Below, one piece after another: positions 20,093 through 30,602 of a DNA stretch of 36,618 nucleotides. The position numbers and the translations under genes are program-made. Origin of the DNA: Chara braunii (Eukaryota; Streptophyta; Charophyceae; Charales; Characeae); contig BFEA01000175.1 of assembly GCA_003427395.1 (NCBI GenBank), positions 128,739 through 165,356 on the forward strand, written 5' to 3'. The notes under the pieces were generated by a model, which worked only from the letters and a program-made list of their open reading frames with translations, did no database searches and was not told the DNA's origin. Every line of letters starts with the position of its first letter. The stretch's first letter is position 1.

Positions 20093-20454
20093 TTCCCCCC
20101 CTGCTGGTCTGTATGTCTCCCTCCCTGCTTACGCTGCTTTTCACGGCCAATCATGAGTTAAAAATTATGGTCCCCACATGTGGGCTGCATGATAACAAGG
20201 AAAGACAGATGCAACTTTGAAGGCTCACAGACAAAAAGAGATGGGAGATGGCAGGGACACCCTTTGTGCTTTGAAGGAAGAGAGAAAAGTCTGGGCATGA
20301 AGTGCATGTCCACACCCAATGCCTTCATACTGAGAGAATGAGGGATGGGTGTGTGTTGTGTGCGTTTGTTGTTTGTGGGTCTGTGTTTGCACGTGCTCAT
20401 GTGTTTGCGCGTGCTCATGTGTTGCGTGCGTGCGTGCGTGCCTGTGTGTTTGGG

Positions 20455-20636
20455 ATGCTCTAGACGACTGCAACAGGCCCCCTATTGGTGTTGTCGGCGC
20501 TCCAAACAGACGGGCACCAACTATTTGGCACATCTTGAAGGTATTTCATTTTGACAGTGAAACAACATAGGGAAAGATCAGACCGCGCACGAAGTAGGCA
20601 ACCACTTAGAACGGGAGGAAGGAAAGTAATAGATAA

Positions 20637-20640
<4 letters not shown>
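20455..20640. repeat. Dispersed repeat S, copy 1
   Basis: GGCCCCCTATTGGTGTTGTC, then GGCACCAAC, TTTGGCAC, and a GT microsatellite after ATAAATG. This matches 21870-22010 in the same order, including the position of the GT tract, so the two are copies of one unit of about 180 bases. Confidence 0.6.
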
Positions 20641-20688
<48 letters not shown>

Positions 20689-20689
20689 G

Positions 20690-20725
<36 letters not shown>

Positions 20726-20742
20726 TGTGTGTGTGTGTGTCC
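20638..20742. repeat. (GT)n/(GTGC)n microsatellite
   Basis: GT units grade into TGCG units and back to GT. The Cys-Val and Thr-His frames are artefacts. Confidence 0.95.
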
Positions 20743-20914
20743 AGTATATATCCCATGGCGTACTCGCCATGCACCCCGTGGAACCCATGGTACACCCTGC
20801 CCTGCCGTAACCAAACTAAAGCTGCATGTTGCCACTCTACTACTACACATGAAGCTACCTCGTACATACATGGTTATCCCTGACCAGCTTGCCAAAGTGC
20901 CAGACACATAGGCT

Positions 20915-21180
20915 AGAGGGCATGGGGAAGGCGGGAGGGCAGGCAACAAGCAAGCACACCAGCAGGCAAACCAAAAAAACAAGTCCCAAAAGGATGCCAA
21001 GACCAGGCAGACAAGAAAAGCATCAAGGCATGCCAAAACGAAGAAAGCAAAAAGACATGAGGGCAAAAGCAGCGAGGTGAACTATAAGCTGGAGGGCATG
21101 GGGGAGGCGGGAGGGCAGACAACATGCAAGCACACCAGACAGGAAAACAAGTCCCAAAAAAATCGAAAGACCGAAAAAAA
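20915..21180. repeat. Tandem diverged repeat, GAGGGCATGGGG unit
   Basis: GAGGGCATGGGGAAGGCGGG (about 20925) and GAGGGCATGGGGGAGGCGGG (about 21092) each begin a unit that continues with GCAAGCACACCAG and AACAAGTCCCAAAA. The period is about 167 bases. Confidence 0.7.
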
Positions 21181-21224
21181 TAAAAGCTTATGATGATACA
21201 TTGTTTCGCCGGAGTAGAACTGAC

Positions 21225-21300
21225 TCATCAGGAGGCTGAACCCTTGACAATCTGCGGAATCCCCATATTGATGTTCTGGGTCATGAACCCTCTGACCCAT
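21225..21300. repeat. Dispersed repeat T, copy 1
   Basis: GAGGCTGAACCCTTGACAAT, then CTGCGGAATCCCCATATTG and a GTTCTGGGTCATGA stretch. It matches about 22855-22925 (GGCTGAGCCTGCGACAATCC, CGCAGAATCCCCATA) in the same orientation. AGGCAA-rich minisatellite DNA follows both copies. Confidence 0.6.
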
Positions 21301-21349
21301 GTTGAAGGCAGACTGTCCCCAGGTGGGACATAGCAGCGGGCAGCAACTC

Positions 21350-21730
21350 AGTGAAGCACCGGGCAATGCTGCCGGAGCAACCCAACTGCTCATCACCAAA
21401 GACGATTGCAAGGAACAACAGGGCAAGTGTGCAAGCAGCTCGGCCAACGGTGCAGCGAAGTGCAAGGCAACATCAACAAGGCGACCGGACTACAAGGCAC
21501 GCAAGCAGAGGACACGGAAGGCCGACAGGGCAAGCGGACAAGCAGCTCGGCAACTGTGCGGTGAAGCGCAAGGCAACCAAACCACAAGGCACACAAGCAA
21601 AAGACATGGAAGGCACGGCCTGCGGATCGGCAGCAAGGCAGCAGAGTAGCGAGGAAGGCCTGCGAAGCAAGCGGGACGGGCAGCAAGGCAGCGGCAGAGT
21701 GCAGACAAGAATGTCTACACATCGAACACG
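21350..21730. repeat. AGGCAA/GCAAGC-rich minisatellite, block 1
   Basis: Degenerate repeats of GCAAGGCA, ACAAGGC and AGCAGCTCGGC continue for almost 400 bases. Open frames on both strands are rich in Gln/Arg/Ala or Cys/Leu/Pro because of this composition and are not genes. Confidence 0.65.
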
Positions 21731-21869
21731 GAGCAAAGCGGCACATGACCTACTCACATCACGAGTTAACCCCACAGACTGTTGGTTCCCACCACCCGCT
21801 GAGCGAGGGAATCACCCAGACGTACATCTGTCATCACCCACAGAAGACAGACAATTAGACATTCCGAAC

Positions 21870-22002
21870 TGAGCGGGCCCCCTAAGAGTGCTGTAGGCAC
21901 CCCAGATGAGGAATGGCCGACTGTTTGGCACTGCTTGAGGGTGCTCAGCTATGGACACTAAAAGTACTTCAGAAAATTACAAGAAAGAAGAAACATATAA
22001 AT

Positions 22003-22067
<65 letters not shown>

Positions 22068-22132
22068 GTCGTATTCGCTATACACTCAAAAAAAGCATGA
22101 CTGTGCCAGACTGTGTGTGTGTGTGTGTGTGG
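21870..22132. repeat. Dispersed repeat S, copy 2, and (GT)n tracts
   Basis: GGGCCCCCTAAGAGTGCTGT, then CTGTTTGGCACTGCTTGAGG, matches copy 1 at 20455. GT tracts follow at about 22006-22067 and 22112-22131. Confidence 0.65.
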
Positions 22133-22172
22133 GTGTGGGTGTCCTTCCTACCACCCACGATCACGCTTCACA

Positions 22173-22330
22173 TTAAACCACCAGTACTTCCTAGAGTCGT
22201 GCCCGTTAACGCGCCATGATTTTAGGAAACGTACGGGCTACTACAGGAGCGCCCAAATTCATCCGACTAGAAATGTTTCTACTCTATTTTTTCCCACGGT
22301 CGATAGCTGGGCCAAGTACTGGTGGTTTAA
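22173..22330. mobile_element. TIR element with perfect 17-base ends (TTAA-flanked)
   Basis: TTAAACCACCAGTACTT at 22173-22189 is perfectly inverted at 22314-22330. If TTAA is the target duplication, the true TIR is the 13-base ACCACCAGTACTT, as for TTAA-specific piggyBac-type transposition. The 158 bases have no coding capacity. The right end merges into a 24-base perfect palindrome. Confidence 0.65.
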
Positions 22331-22850
22331 ACCACCAGTACCGCAGTGGGTCCCAGGCCCCCTCTGGGGAGGCTATGCAAATGCATATGGACCCGCACGG
22401 CACACCGATTCAGCCACGGCGTTAACAGCCTAAGAACGTGGAGGTAAGGCATATTTTCACTCAGGGTTGAGGTTTGAACTGCGGCTTAATTAAAGCGGCC
22501 ATTTTTCAAAAGTTACATGAAGAAGAACTGGCTTCAAATTGTAAGGGGTGTTCTGGCCAAACTGAAGGTTACTGCTTTGATGATATGGCTAAAACTCAGC
22601 CTTCTTCCATTTTTGTGTATTCTAAAAGGTGTCCATCTTAGATAAATTGCTGTTTTTGTTTGACAAAAGTGTCCGACGATGCATTCCGGAACTCCGCAGC
22701 ACACTACAATACTTGAGCATAAGATCCAGTTGACTTCAGAATGCATGCTTGGCATAGATTACACATCATAGACATGGCATGAAGGAACAGAAAAGCGCAA
22801 CCAAAGACGTAAGGGTTAATGACAGACTGCTTCATCGAAATCTCACAGTA
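22331..22850. other. No recognised gene
   Basis: Starts with another ACCACCAGTA end and otherwise shows no motif, repeat or coding signal I can support. Confidence 0.4.
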
Positions 22851-22854
22851 GTCG

Positions 22855-23335
22855 TCAGTCGGCTGAGCCTGCGACAATCCGCAGAATCCCCATACCGAGT
22901 CGCAGTTGGCTGTCCCAGGTTGTGAGTGGACAGCCAGGCGGCTGACAATGCAGCTAGCAAGGCAAGGCACGCAGCAAGGCAAAGCAAGCAGCAGTCAAGC
23001 GGAGAGGGAGCATCTGGGCAAGAAGGCAGGAACCAAAGCAGCAAGGCAAATACCACCCATGCGTACATACATTCAACGGGGTGGTCACATGGGCAGTGGC
23101 AAAGCAAGGCAACAAGGCCACCAGTCAAGCATCAACAAGGCAAGTTGGCAGGCAGGCAGGTGGCGGGACAAGTGAGGCAAGCGGGCAGGCAAGCAGCAGA
23201 GCCACAAGGCAACACAAGGCACGTGGGTATAGCCAAGCAACTGGGCAGCACGGGGAAAACAAGGCAAGCCGGTGAGCAGCAAGGCAACGCAAGGCAAGTG
23301 AACAGGCAGCATGGCAGCACCGACAAGGCAGTCCA
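22855..23335. repeat. Repeat T copy 2 and AGGCAA minisatellite, block 2
   Basis: The repeat T match (22855-22925) is followed by about 400 bases of degenerate GCAAGGCA/GGCAGGCA units, the same arrangement as at 21225-21730. The two blocks are probably copies of one composite unit. Confidence 0.6.
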
Positions 23336-24530
23336 CAGATATAAAGGTATCCCTTACACGACAAGTCGACAGTGCAACATTGCGTCCCCCTCCATCATCT
23401 TTCTCTGTGGAACACAATCAATCAGAAGAGAGACCATTGAGAAACAAGTTTTCCTCTTGGAGAGGCAGCCTTGTCGGGAGATTGTGATTGAGGGAATGAC
23501 CACTGCTGTGGCAAGTTGGGAACTATAGCCGTCCCTCCACTACTCTCTACATGCACAAAAGACAAAGAATATGGTGGTGTAGCTTTCCATGTTCTAGCGG
23601 AAGATTCGTTCTCATTTTGCACATTTGGAGAGTAGTGGCCCGAGGCCCTATGCTGCCACGATCTGGGACAAGGCTCTGGCCTGGCAGGCATCTTGCCACA
23701 CTGATCACACAGACATCATCTCAGCTCAGATCTTATGACCCCCAGTGGCTACGAGGGTGAGCAACTATAGCTCTCAATCCTGGCAACAACCCAGCAACCC
23801 AGCGCATGTGGCTGAATGGTGCCACACATGTAACTGTCCATAAACAGATCGTGAGGTCATACCCTGAGTGTGAATCATAAGGAATCAAGGCTAAAATAAG
23901 TTGCTACAACCTCTGTTATTGAAAAAAAAAAAGAGGTGAAGTACGTTCACGTCACCTTTGAGTATCGAATGGGCCAAAAAAAAGTTAAAAAAACACACGT
24001 CGGCTAGGAAAACCGCGCTGAGTTCGAAAAGGCGACGGAAGTACTGATGGCCATGGTGTCAGACCAGGTGTCATATTTACAGGGGTCAGCTGTGGTGTCA
24101 GAGGGGAAACAAAAAAAAACAAAAAAGCCGAATAGATACTTTTGGACCGAAATCGCTCATTCCGAGTTGGCGCGTGGTTTCTTTGCCAGTGCGACTTTTG
24201 TTTTGCCTTTAGGGTTTCAAAACATGCCGCGTCCACCGGTATTTCAAAAAAAAAAAGAAACGGGGAAATCAGCATTGGTCTGAGTAGTCACAGCTTTTAT
24301 CCGCCTCCTCGAATAGCTCATCAGATAGTGATACTGGGCCTTTCGCCACCACTCACCAAACGTGCAAAATGAGAATGAATCTTCTGCTCGAACATCGAAG
24401 CTACGCTGCCATAAGCGTTCAAGTTGTCTTTGGCGGCACATGCGGTGAGTGGTGACGCAAGGCCAGCTGACACTGAACGGTGTTCTGAATGAGAAGCAGG
24501 GCCTCCTACAGAAAAGAAAAGGCACCAGCA
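23336..24530. other. No recognised gene
   Basis: Short open frames only, plus A-rich runs around 23920-24130 and 24245. No coding or RNA motif supported. Confidence 0.45.
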
Positions 24531-24672
24531 GGCCCAGTTGGTACACCCATGAACTGTTGAAACCCAAGTTGGAATCCACATGCAATCAAGATGAACAGAA
24601 CAAAATGATTCTGAATTTTGAATTACCTAGGGCTGGTCAGTTCAGTGTTGATATCTCAAGGCCGTCGCCCAG
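24531..24672 (+). mobile_element. tRNA-derived SINE, 5'-truncated copy
   Basis: GTACACCCATGAACTGTTGA followed by a weak B box region and the tail GGTCAGTTCAGTGTTGATAT CTCAAGGCCGTCGCCC. It matches the SINEs at 28499-28656 and 35186-35320 at both ends but lacks the A box. The copy is the most diverged of the three. Confidence 0.65.
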
Positions 24673-24687
24673 TTAAACCACCAGTAC

Positions 24688-24862
24688 CTTTCCCGCCTGG
24701 GAAAATAGCGGGCCTCGGGTAGACGTCCGACCTTTCCAGACGCCCAAACGACATGACAGCCGCCGATCGGATTTATCAAAGGCAGTCGTCGTCGGACCCG
24801 ACCTCCGAAATTCAGGAGTTTGGGAAAACTGCCAGTTTTCCCTATTTTCCCACGCGGGAAAG
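24688..24862. mobile_element. Second TIR element (CTTTCCCGC ends)
   Basis: CTTTCCCGCCTGGGAAAATA at 24688 is inverted at 24842-24862 as CTTTCCCGCGTGGGAAAATA (one mismatch). About 175 bases, no coding capacity. It adjoins a TTAAACCACCAGTACC end at 24673, so it may be nested in or beside the other TIR family. Confidence 0.6.
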
Positions 24863-24902
24863 AAAGAAAAGAAAAGGCAACAGCTGGGGGATTTGTAACT
24901 TT

Positions 24903-25060
24903 TTTTTTTTGTTGTTGTTGAAAAAAAAAGCTCCATCTATTGGTGGGGAGCAGCACCTGCTGGAAACCGGGTCCAGCGTCCCATAGATACAGCCATATCC
25001 TCACAAATTGGCACAAACTGGGAACCGGGCCCAGCGTCCCATAACGAGTACGCTCAGAAA
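24903..25060 (-). mobile_element. LINE 3' tail fragment
   Basis: On the minus strand GGGACGCTGGACCCGG, a block running to CTCCCCACCAATAGATGGAG, then C plus an A/CAA-rich tail. A second GGGACGCTGGGCCCGG lies about 60 bases upstream, so part of the tail is duplicated. It matches 4768-4925 and 28008-28075. Confidence 0.6.
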
Positions 25061-25159
25061 ACTTCAACAGAAAATGTATGAAAATGAGACAATAACTTAG
25101 TACTATCAAGCCGGAACTCTGTTGCCCGAGCCAAAAAATCTGCAATCGCCACCACTGAT

Positions 25160-26714
25160 GCATGTACCGTAGTCTAAGAGAGATGCCATTGGAATGTCTA
25201 GCTGGGATTTTACCCCTCCAACTCCCTCACCCAACTGTCCTCAAGGAAGGAATACCTCTCCGATCCCTAGATGGGCCGTCTGATGCATGCCTAGTGATGA
25301 TTCGGGGCAATGCGAGGTCCGAAGATCACCGGCATGAGGACCAGATGTAACGCGACAACAGCAGTAGACGCAAATCGCATAGGATATGACCTATCCATGC
25401 ACGGTCATTCAGCAAAATCACAGTGTGACTCGTATACAGTTATCTTATCCGTCAGGAGGGACGCAAAAATAGGAGGACCCGGGAAGGGATCCAAACATAG
25501 GAAGCCTCTTCATTGCAATCATACACGCACCGCGTACAGCGTGCGAGATAGATGCAGCGAGGAAGTTGAAGAAGAAATCAAGGGTGCCAAACAAACAGGA
25601 ACGAAACCAGTTCCTCCACCTCCTTTGTCGCACAGAAACATCACTCATTCCCACAGTTTCCTCTCTCTCTCTTTCTCCTCATCACATACCCCAGCATCAC
25701 TACCTCATCATCTCCCCGACACATCTGATCGGTACGTCGGCTGTCGTACTTCTTGCTCCTAGCCGCCCTAGTGCAAGCGCGGATGAGAATTCTCCTTGCT
25801 ACAGAGATCTGCAGACTGCTGCCACCGCCCGCACAGCATCAAATTTCACGAAAGAAAGGGCGAGAGCATCATGTTGGCTGGCATAACCCGAAAAGATCAC
25901 ACCATAGTGTACATCAGGAACTTTTTTTTTTTTCTTTTTTTTTCTTTTCTTTTCTTATACAATAGTCAGGAACTGCAGCTCCTGTTTTGTTTTTTTTAAT
26001 ATATAATAAAGCCCAGGATGTTGTAGAGGTGGGATACTAGACAGATGACAGTCACCCACAGTAATTGGCCACTCCGTTGTCCAGATGAACCACTCTCAAG
26101 ACCCCTCCCACCCTTCCTCTCATCTTTTTACCATGGCGCACCCCCACCCCCCCTGTCCTACCCCAGTGTTAGCCACACAGGACTATAAGCTCCTAAACCA
26201 GATAACCCATCTACTCATCCAGCGGACATTACACCCATACTCTCATCTAGTAGTAGTAAGAGAGTAAGAGGGTGGGGATAGAGCTGGGCGATCGAAGATC
26301 TCCAGGTATCTCCCACCACCTTGGCAAATCTTGGCAAGTATCGAAGAAGACATCCGGGGGATGTCCCCGGAGGTGAGGTGGGCTTCCTTGAAAAGACACA
26401 ATTGAAACCCCTCCCTTGTCTTCATCCGTTGACGGTCTCCATAGTCGAAGCATTGATGCCGTCATTGGCATCCACTTCATCTTCTTTGGTGCGAATGAGC
26501 GATAATCCTGCATGGAATGAAAATGCAGTTGACCATACGTAGAAATCCACATTTGGTTCTTCGTTCTAGGAATGAGGGGGATTTTCGGAAAACAGGGTCC
26601 GACGATGACTCTGCTGCCCAAGAAATCCCAGACATTGTCATCCTCATCTTTCCTGACGAGTTTCAGCGTCGGAGGGTAACATTCAACGAATTGGGCCAGA
26701 ATGCTCCCTGCTCT
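25160..26714. other. No recognised gene
   Basis: Contains a short open frame at 25310-25762 and T-rich runs near 25920-25960 and 25990. A 124-codon minus-strand frame (26621-26247) may be a decayed extension of the reverse transcriptase to its right, but it shows no GIY-YIG or other motif. Confidence 0.35.
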
Positions 26715-27865
26715 TCAACAGCTGCACTCGTCGCTTCCCTCGTATACTAGTCGGATTGAAACGTCCTTGACCATCCGTACACCTGAGATAAAGTGCCGGT
26801 CATTCCCAAGAGCCACCAATAAATGATTTTTGGCTTTTCCATACAAGAAATTTGCCAATGTCGGGGAAGAATGCTTACCCCTGGGAATGCAAAACACTTG
26901 CTGATATACTTGGCCATCACAGATCGGTGTATGTGTGTCCAAGTTTGAACGACATTATAGTGATATGAGCACCTCGAAGGTAAGGTTGATGTAACCGTCC
27001 TCCTTGCGCCTCTTCCGGGTCATCTTGCATAATTTCCTGTGGAGACTTACCTTTACGCCATTCGACTTCCGCTTCTCATGCTGACGTATCAGCCGCATTA
27101 TAGATGCCACAATGTCCTCGTGAGGAAGTTTTGCGAACGCATCCTTGATGTTGTAGCTTATCCCGATCATTGTATCCCCCCCCTTCTTCAACGCGCTGAT
27201 AAACCTAGTGACCATTTGCTTGATATCCTTAGTAGACCTTTGGCTGAAATGACTAGTCGCTGGCAGGCATAGCAACATGTACCTGAGTGCTCGTCCCAAT
27301 CCGGCACTCGCTGTCCATGATGGTTTGGACCAGGATGGAGATAGCGGTCACCATCTTCCGTAGTCCTTTATCTTTTGGAAGGATGTATGCTCTTCCCAGC
27401 TTCCTGCGCATCCACCGACTCGCCACTTGTCACAACCCAGATTGCTTATACGCAAGCTTGGATGCTATCAGAACCTGTGACTCGGTCTCCCTAGTGCGAG
27501 AAACCCCTGGGTCCCAGCAAAAGGTCATATGAAACAATGTGTGGAAGTGCAAAATAGGGCAAATGACCAGTGTGGCCCTAGGGTTCCTGTTCAGGGGGAC
27601 GAACCAAGTCGTGAATGTGATGTACTCGATTCTCTACTTGCTGCTCGATCAGCGTGCCTATGGTGGGCAGCTGCTCTTTGTAGGACCTACGTAGATCCTT
27701 GTCAACTACTGTCTTCACCCAAATAGAATGCCCGGTCATAGCTGTATTTGGTGCAAATTTCAGACCAGATACGGCAACAATTACCGGGCGTTGTATCGGA
27801 TGAAGACGGTAGTTCCGCTTGACCAATTGTCTCGAGCAACTCTGCTTTCTTGATGGCCTTTTCAA
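26715..27865 (-). pseudogene. Broken reverse transcriptase, Penelope-like type
   Basis: Minus-strand pieces in order: a basic N-terminal segment (27865-27578); a fingers region with GRAYILPKDKGLRKM (27400-27340); motif A as YNIKDAFAKLPHEDIV; VYQQVFCIPRGKHSSPTLAN in the place of the G-x-P-M-G...SP.LAN box; and RMVKDVSI in the place of the catalytic V-D-D. An in-frame TAA at 26955-26957 separates the last two from motif A. One catalytic Asp has become Lys and the GIPMG box is altered, so it is inactive. The FTKLPH-like motif A and GIPMG box point to the Penelope/telomerase side of RTs, not to LINE or LTR types. No GIY-YIG endonuclease is seen. Its frame changes near 27570. Confidence 0.6.
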
Positions 27866-27867
27866 TT

Positions 27868-27935
27868 TTTTTTTTATTATTATATATATATATATATATA
27901 TATATTGTCAAATAGAATATATATATATTTTTTTT
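27868..27935. repeat. T-rich and (TA)n microsatellite
   Basis: A T run, ATTATTAT, about 12 TA units, then a second TA/T run. It may include the A-rich tail of the minus-strand LINE. Confidence 0.8.
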
Positions 27936-28007
27936 AAACAAACACCCCTCTTAGTGCTACTGTGCTAGTGCTGCTGGTAAGAGCAGACAGCACTAGCGCC
28001 CGGGGAG

Positions 28008-28075
28008 AGGCTCCATCTATTGGTGGGGAGCATCACCTTCTGGAAAACGGGTCCAGCGTCCCTTATATACAGTAT
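28008..28075 (-). mobile_element. LINE 3' tail block
   Basis: On the minus strand GGGACGCTGGACCCGTTTTC, then CTCCCCACCAATAGATGGAG. It lies downstream of the last ORF2 codons and defines the tail that recurs at 4768-4925 and 24903-25060. Confidence 0.65.
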
Positions 28076-28480
28076 GAGAAAGACACCTGCCAGAAGGAAC
28101 CTCTTCACGCTATGTCAGGCGCCAGATATGCTGCTATTACACACTAGTTCCTTGCCCCCCTCCCTTGTCATTCTAATCACCCTTTCTCCGTTGCTACTCC
28201 TGACCAAACCATTGTACTTCTACCATTGCTGTGGCTGCTGGGGGAAACATATCTGGAAACTCCTCAGGTCTCTTCATCGAAATGTTGGGGTTGACCTGCA
28301 GCCAATGGTTGAACCTGAGGTTGTAGTCCTTGTTGAGGGCGTCACCTCCTCCCTCATCCCCCTTCTCCCCAGGCCATGCGACCTGTGACATCCTGCCGCC
28401 CCTGTCCCCCCCCAACCAGTCTGCGCAGAATGTTTGTATTTCCTTGATGATATCTGCTTTCTTTGTGAAGTGTTCCATTT

Positions 28481-28674
28481 TGCCCTGAACCCTTTTCCTT
28501 AAAAGGGCGACGGTCTTGAGATATTATCATTGAGCTGACCGACCCCAAGCAATTTATTAGGAGTTGGTTTCAATTGTCAAGTTCCATCAGCTGGATTCGA
28601 ACACAGGTCTGTATTTCAACAGTTCATGGGTGTACCCACTGAGCTAGGCTCTTGGGTGCCCTGAACCCTTTTCC
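28481..28674 (-). mobile_element. tRNA-derived SINE with perfect 18-bp target duplication
   Basis: The SINE occupies 28499-28656, minus strand. It begins CCCAAGAGCCTAGCTCAGTG (A box), with a B box GTTCGAATCC about 50 bases on, and ends in the tail block GGTCGGTCAGCTCAATGATA... GTCGCCC plus TTTTAA. TGCCCTGAACCCTTTTCC at 28481-28498 is repeated exactly at 28657-28674. Removing the SINE and one repeat restores an open LINE ORF2 frame across the site, so it inserted into an already present LINE. The perfect repeat implies a fairly recent event. Confidence 0.9.
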
Positions 28675-28933
28675 ATTGTATCCTTATTTCTGTTTCAATA
28701 AATTGCCTGACAGTGTCCGCTGTTTCCCTTTCCCCCATTCTGGCCCCTTCCTGGTCGAAAACACACCTTTTTTACCATAATGCCCACACCACCGCCTTTC
28801 TGGCAGTGGAAAGAAGGTTATTGGCATAGTGGGATGCCTGTGGTCTACGCCACTCACCTAGCAGTATAGTCTCACAACTCCACGACCATTCCTCCTCGGT
28901 TCCTAGCTGTGACCAGATGCGGTCCCACCATCG
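28675..28933 (-). pseudogene. LINE ORF2 C-terminal segment
   Basis: One frame reads MGERETADTVRQFIETEIRI followed by QWKRVQGK, which continues across the SINE into MEHFTKKADIIKEIQTFCAD at 28478. The segment lies past the zinc finger and is typical of the poorly conserved LINE ORF2 tail. Confidence 0.6.
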
Positions 28934-29149
28934 TCACATTAGTACAGCCCATGGGCATTGGAGGAAGATGTGTTCTTTTGTCTCACATATTCTTCGGCTC
29001 GGGAAACCTGCATAGCAGGATTTGCACCATGGAAGAGTCTCCCCTCTTTGCTCCAGGTTCGTTCTGTCCATTATCCAATTGTTTGCGGGGAGGCACCTAT
29101 GACTGATTTGCCATTGTAGAGAGGTGAACTTCGCTGGTCTCTCTTTCAC
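28934..29149 (-). pseudogene. LINE reverse transcriptase zinc-binding domain
   Basis: FTSLQWQISHRCLPANNWIM, then CKSCYAGFPSRRICETKEHI and FLQCPWAV. The C-x2-C...H-x4-C pattern is the zf-RVT domain found after the RT in plant LINEs. Confidence 0.75.
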
Positions 29150-29176
29150 GCCCTTGAACCATTGTCGGTCTCTAAT

Positions 29177-30497
29177 CTAATCATCACCTAAGTTTAAGTG
29201 TCTCTTCCATCTGTCCTCTATCCTTGCCCATACATCCACCCTGGGTCTAATCATCCTATAAGTGGTTCTTACTGACAGTTCAGTGAGATGCAGTGCTTGC
29301 CCTTGCCGACCCCTCTCCCATTGCCATTTGAGTAGGTCCAGGGCTAAGCAGGACAGGGGGGTTTCCGGTCGGTAGACTTGCCATTGAAACCTCCCCTCCT
29401 TGAGGCACTGCAATACCCGGATTCGGTAAAGGTTGGTTTTGTTATGCCATTGGACCGAGTCTAGGTGGTATCTGACCAGTGTGTCGTCCCCTCTTCTCTC
29501 AAATAGGTTGATCATCGCCCCTTCCGTTCTGGCTTCCACTACGGTACCTATTTCTAGGGGGAGCTCCTCTATCCTGACCGCTACCCAACCCTGTTCTTGT
29601 AATGACGGCCCTTTCCTCAGGATTACCACCCAGGCTAGGAGAATCGAGAATATTAATTGTTCTAGGGCGTCCGCCATCTTGCGAACGTGGGGAAGGCTGG
29701 GTCTGAGTTGTTGGACCGATTTTCAGTCCTTGTTTCCTTCATCCCATATGTCTCCTACCCTAAGAATCCCGTATCTGACTCAGGAGAACCAACGAGGATC
29801 CGAGCTGCAGAAGACCCGGCCTTGCCTGTCCGTGGTTGCTCTATTACCAAACAGGGGTTGACGCAGGATTTCCTCCATGCGTTCAGGGGACGGTCTATCA
29901 GGGATCGACAACATTCTCCAGTTTCGGATAAGGTTAACCCAAAACTTGTCCTTGATCAGTTTTTGTCTCGCTGCTCCTTTGTCCCCTTCCACAACTGGGT
30001 GTGAGTTGGCTCGAGGGATAGACCAATACCGGTCCTCGAGCCATGTAAATGGGTCCACTCTGTAATCGGTGCTTGGTGAAGTCTACGGATCTGTTCCCTC
30101 ACCAGGTCCTGCCACGAGGGGTTTATACTGATAATCAATTTTTTTACCCGTTGGATTGATAGGGTTATGGCTTGTAGAGAGGGGTCCAACAATCCCAAAC
30201 CTTCCCTGATCTTTGGTTGGACCAACGTGTCCCAAGCTACCCGACTGATCACATTTTGTTGCTCGTGGTCCCCTCGTCAGAGGTTACTAAGTGTCGTTTG
30301 AGGGCCCTGACACTAGGCTTACTTAGCTGCCAAAGGGCTGATTTGTACCATATTGATGCTAGCACAACGTTATTGATGATCAGCTCTCTTCCGAAGATAG
30401 AGGTGTTTTTTCTTGCCCATTCCTGCATTTTTTGTAGTGCAGGCCAAGTGATCCATTCGTCATTGTTTGTCGGCGGGCCTAAAACGGAAAGTGTCAC
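29177..30497 (-). pseudogene. LINE ORF2 region between RT and zinc finger
   Basis: Pieces at 30497-30249, 30252-29956, 30058-29780 and 29677-29177, in more than one frame. NNVVLASIWYKSALWQLSKP and AWDTLVQPKIREGLGLLDP match the usual LINE post-RT stretch (…W..V..PK..GGLGL.D). Frame changes near 30250 and 30060 show decay. Confidence 0.65.
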
Positions 30498-30602
30498 CCC
30501 TAGGATGCGTATCTGTTCCTCAAGGGGTCTCCAGTCTACCTTCGGCTGTTGGGGGGGACCAACCCCGTGGAAGTGGACCCACCAGCCTTGTGTTTTGCTT
30601 CC

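Noticed and set aside
20638-20742. Cys-Val or Thr-His repeat peptides
   Set aside because: Frames through GT and TGCG microsatellites.
28560-28656. Functional tRNA gene on the minus strand
   Set aside because: A and B boxes are present but the acceptor and anticodon stems do not pair, and the sequence continues into a shared SINE tail with a target duplication.
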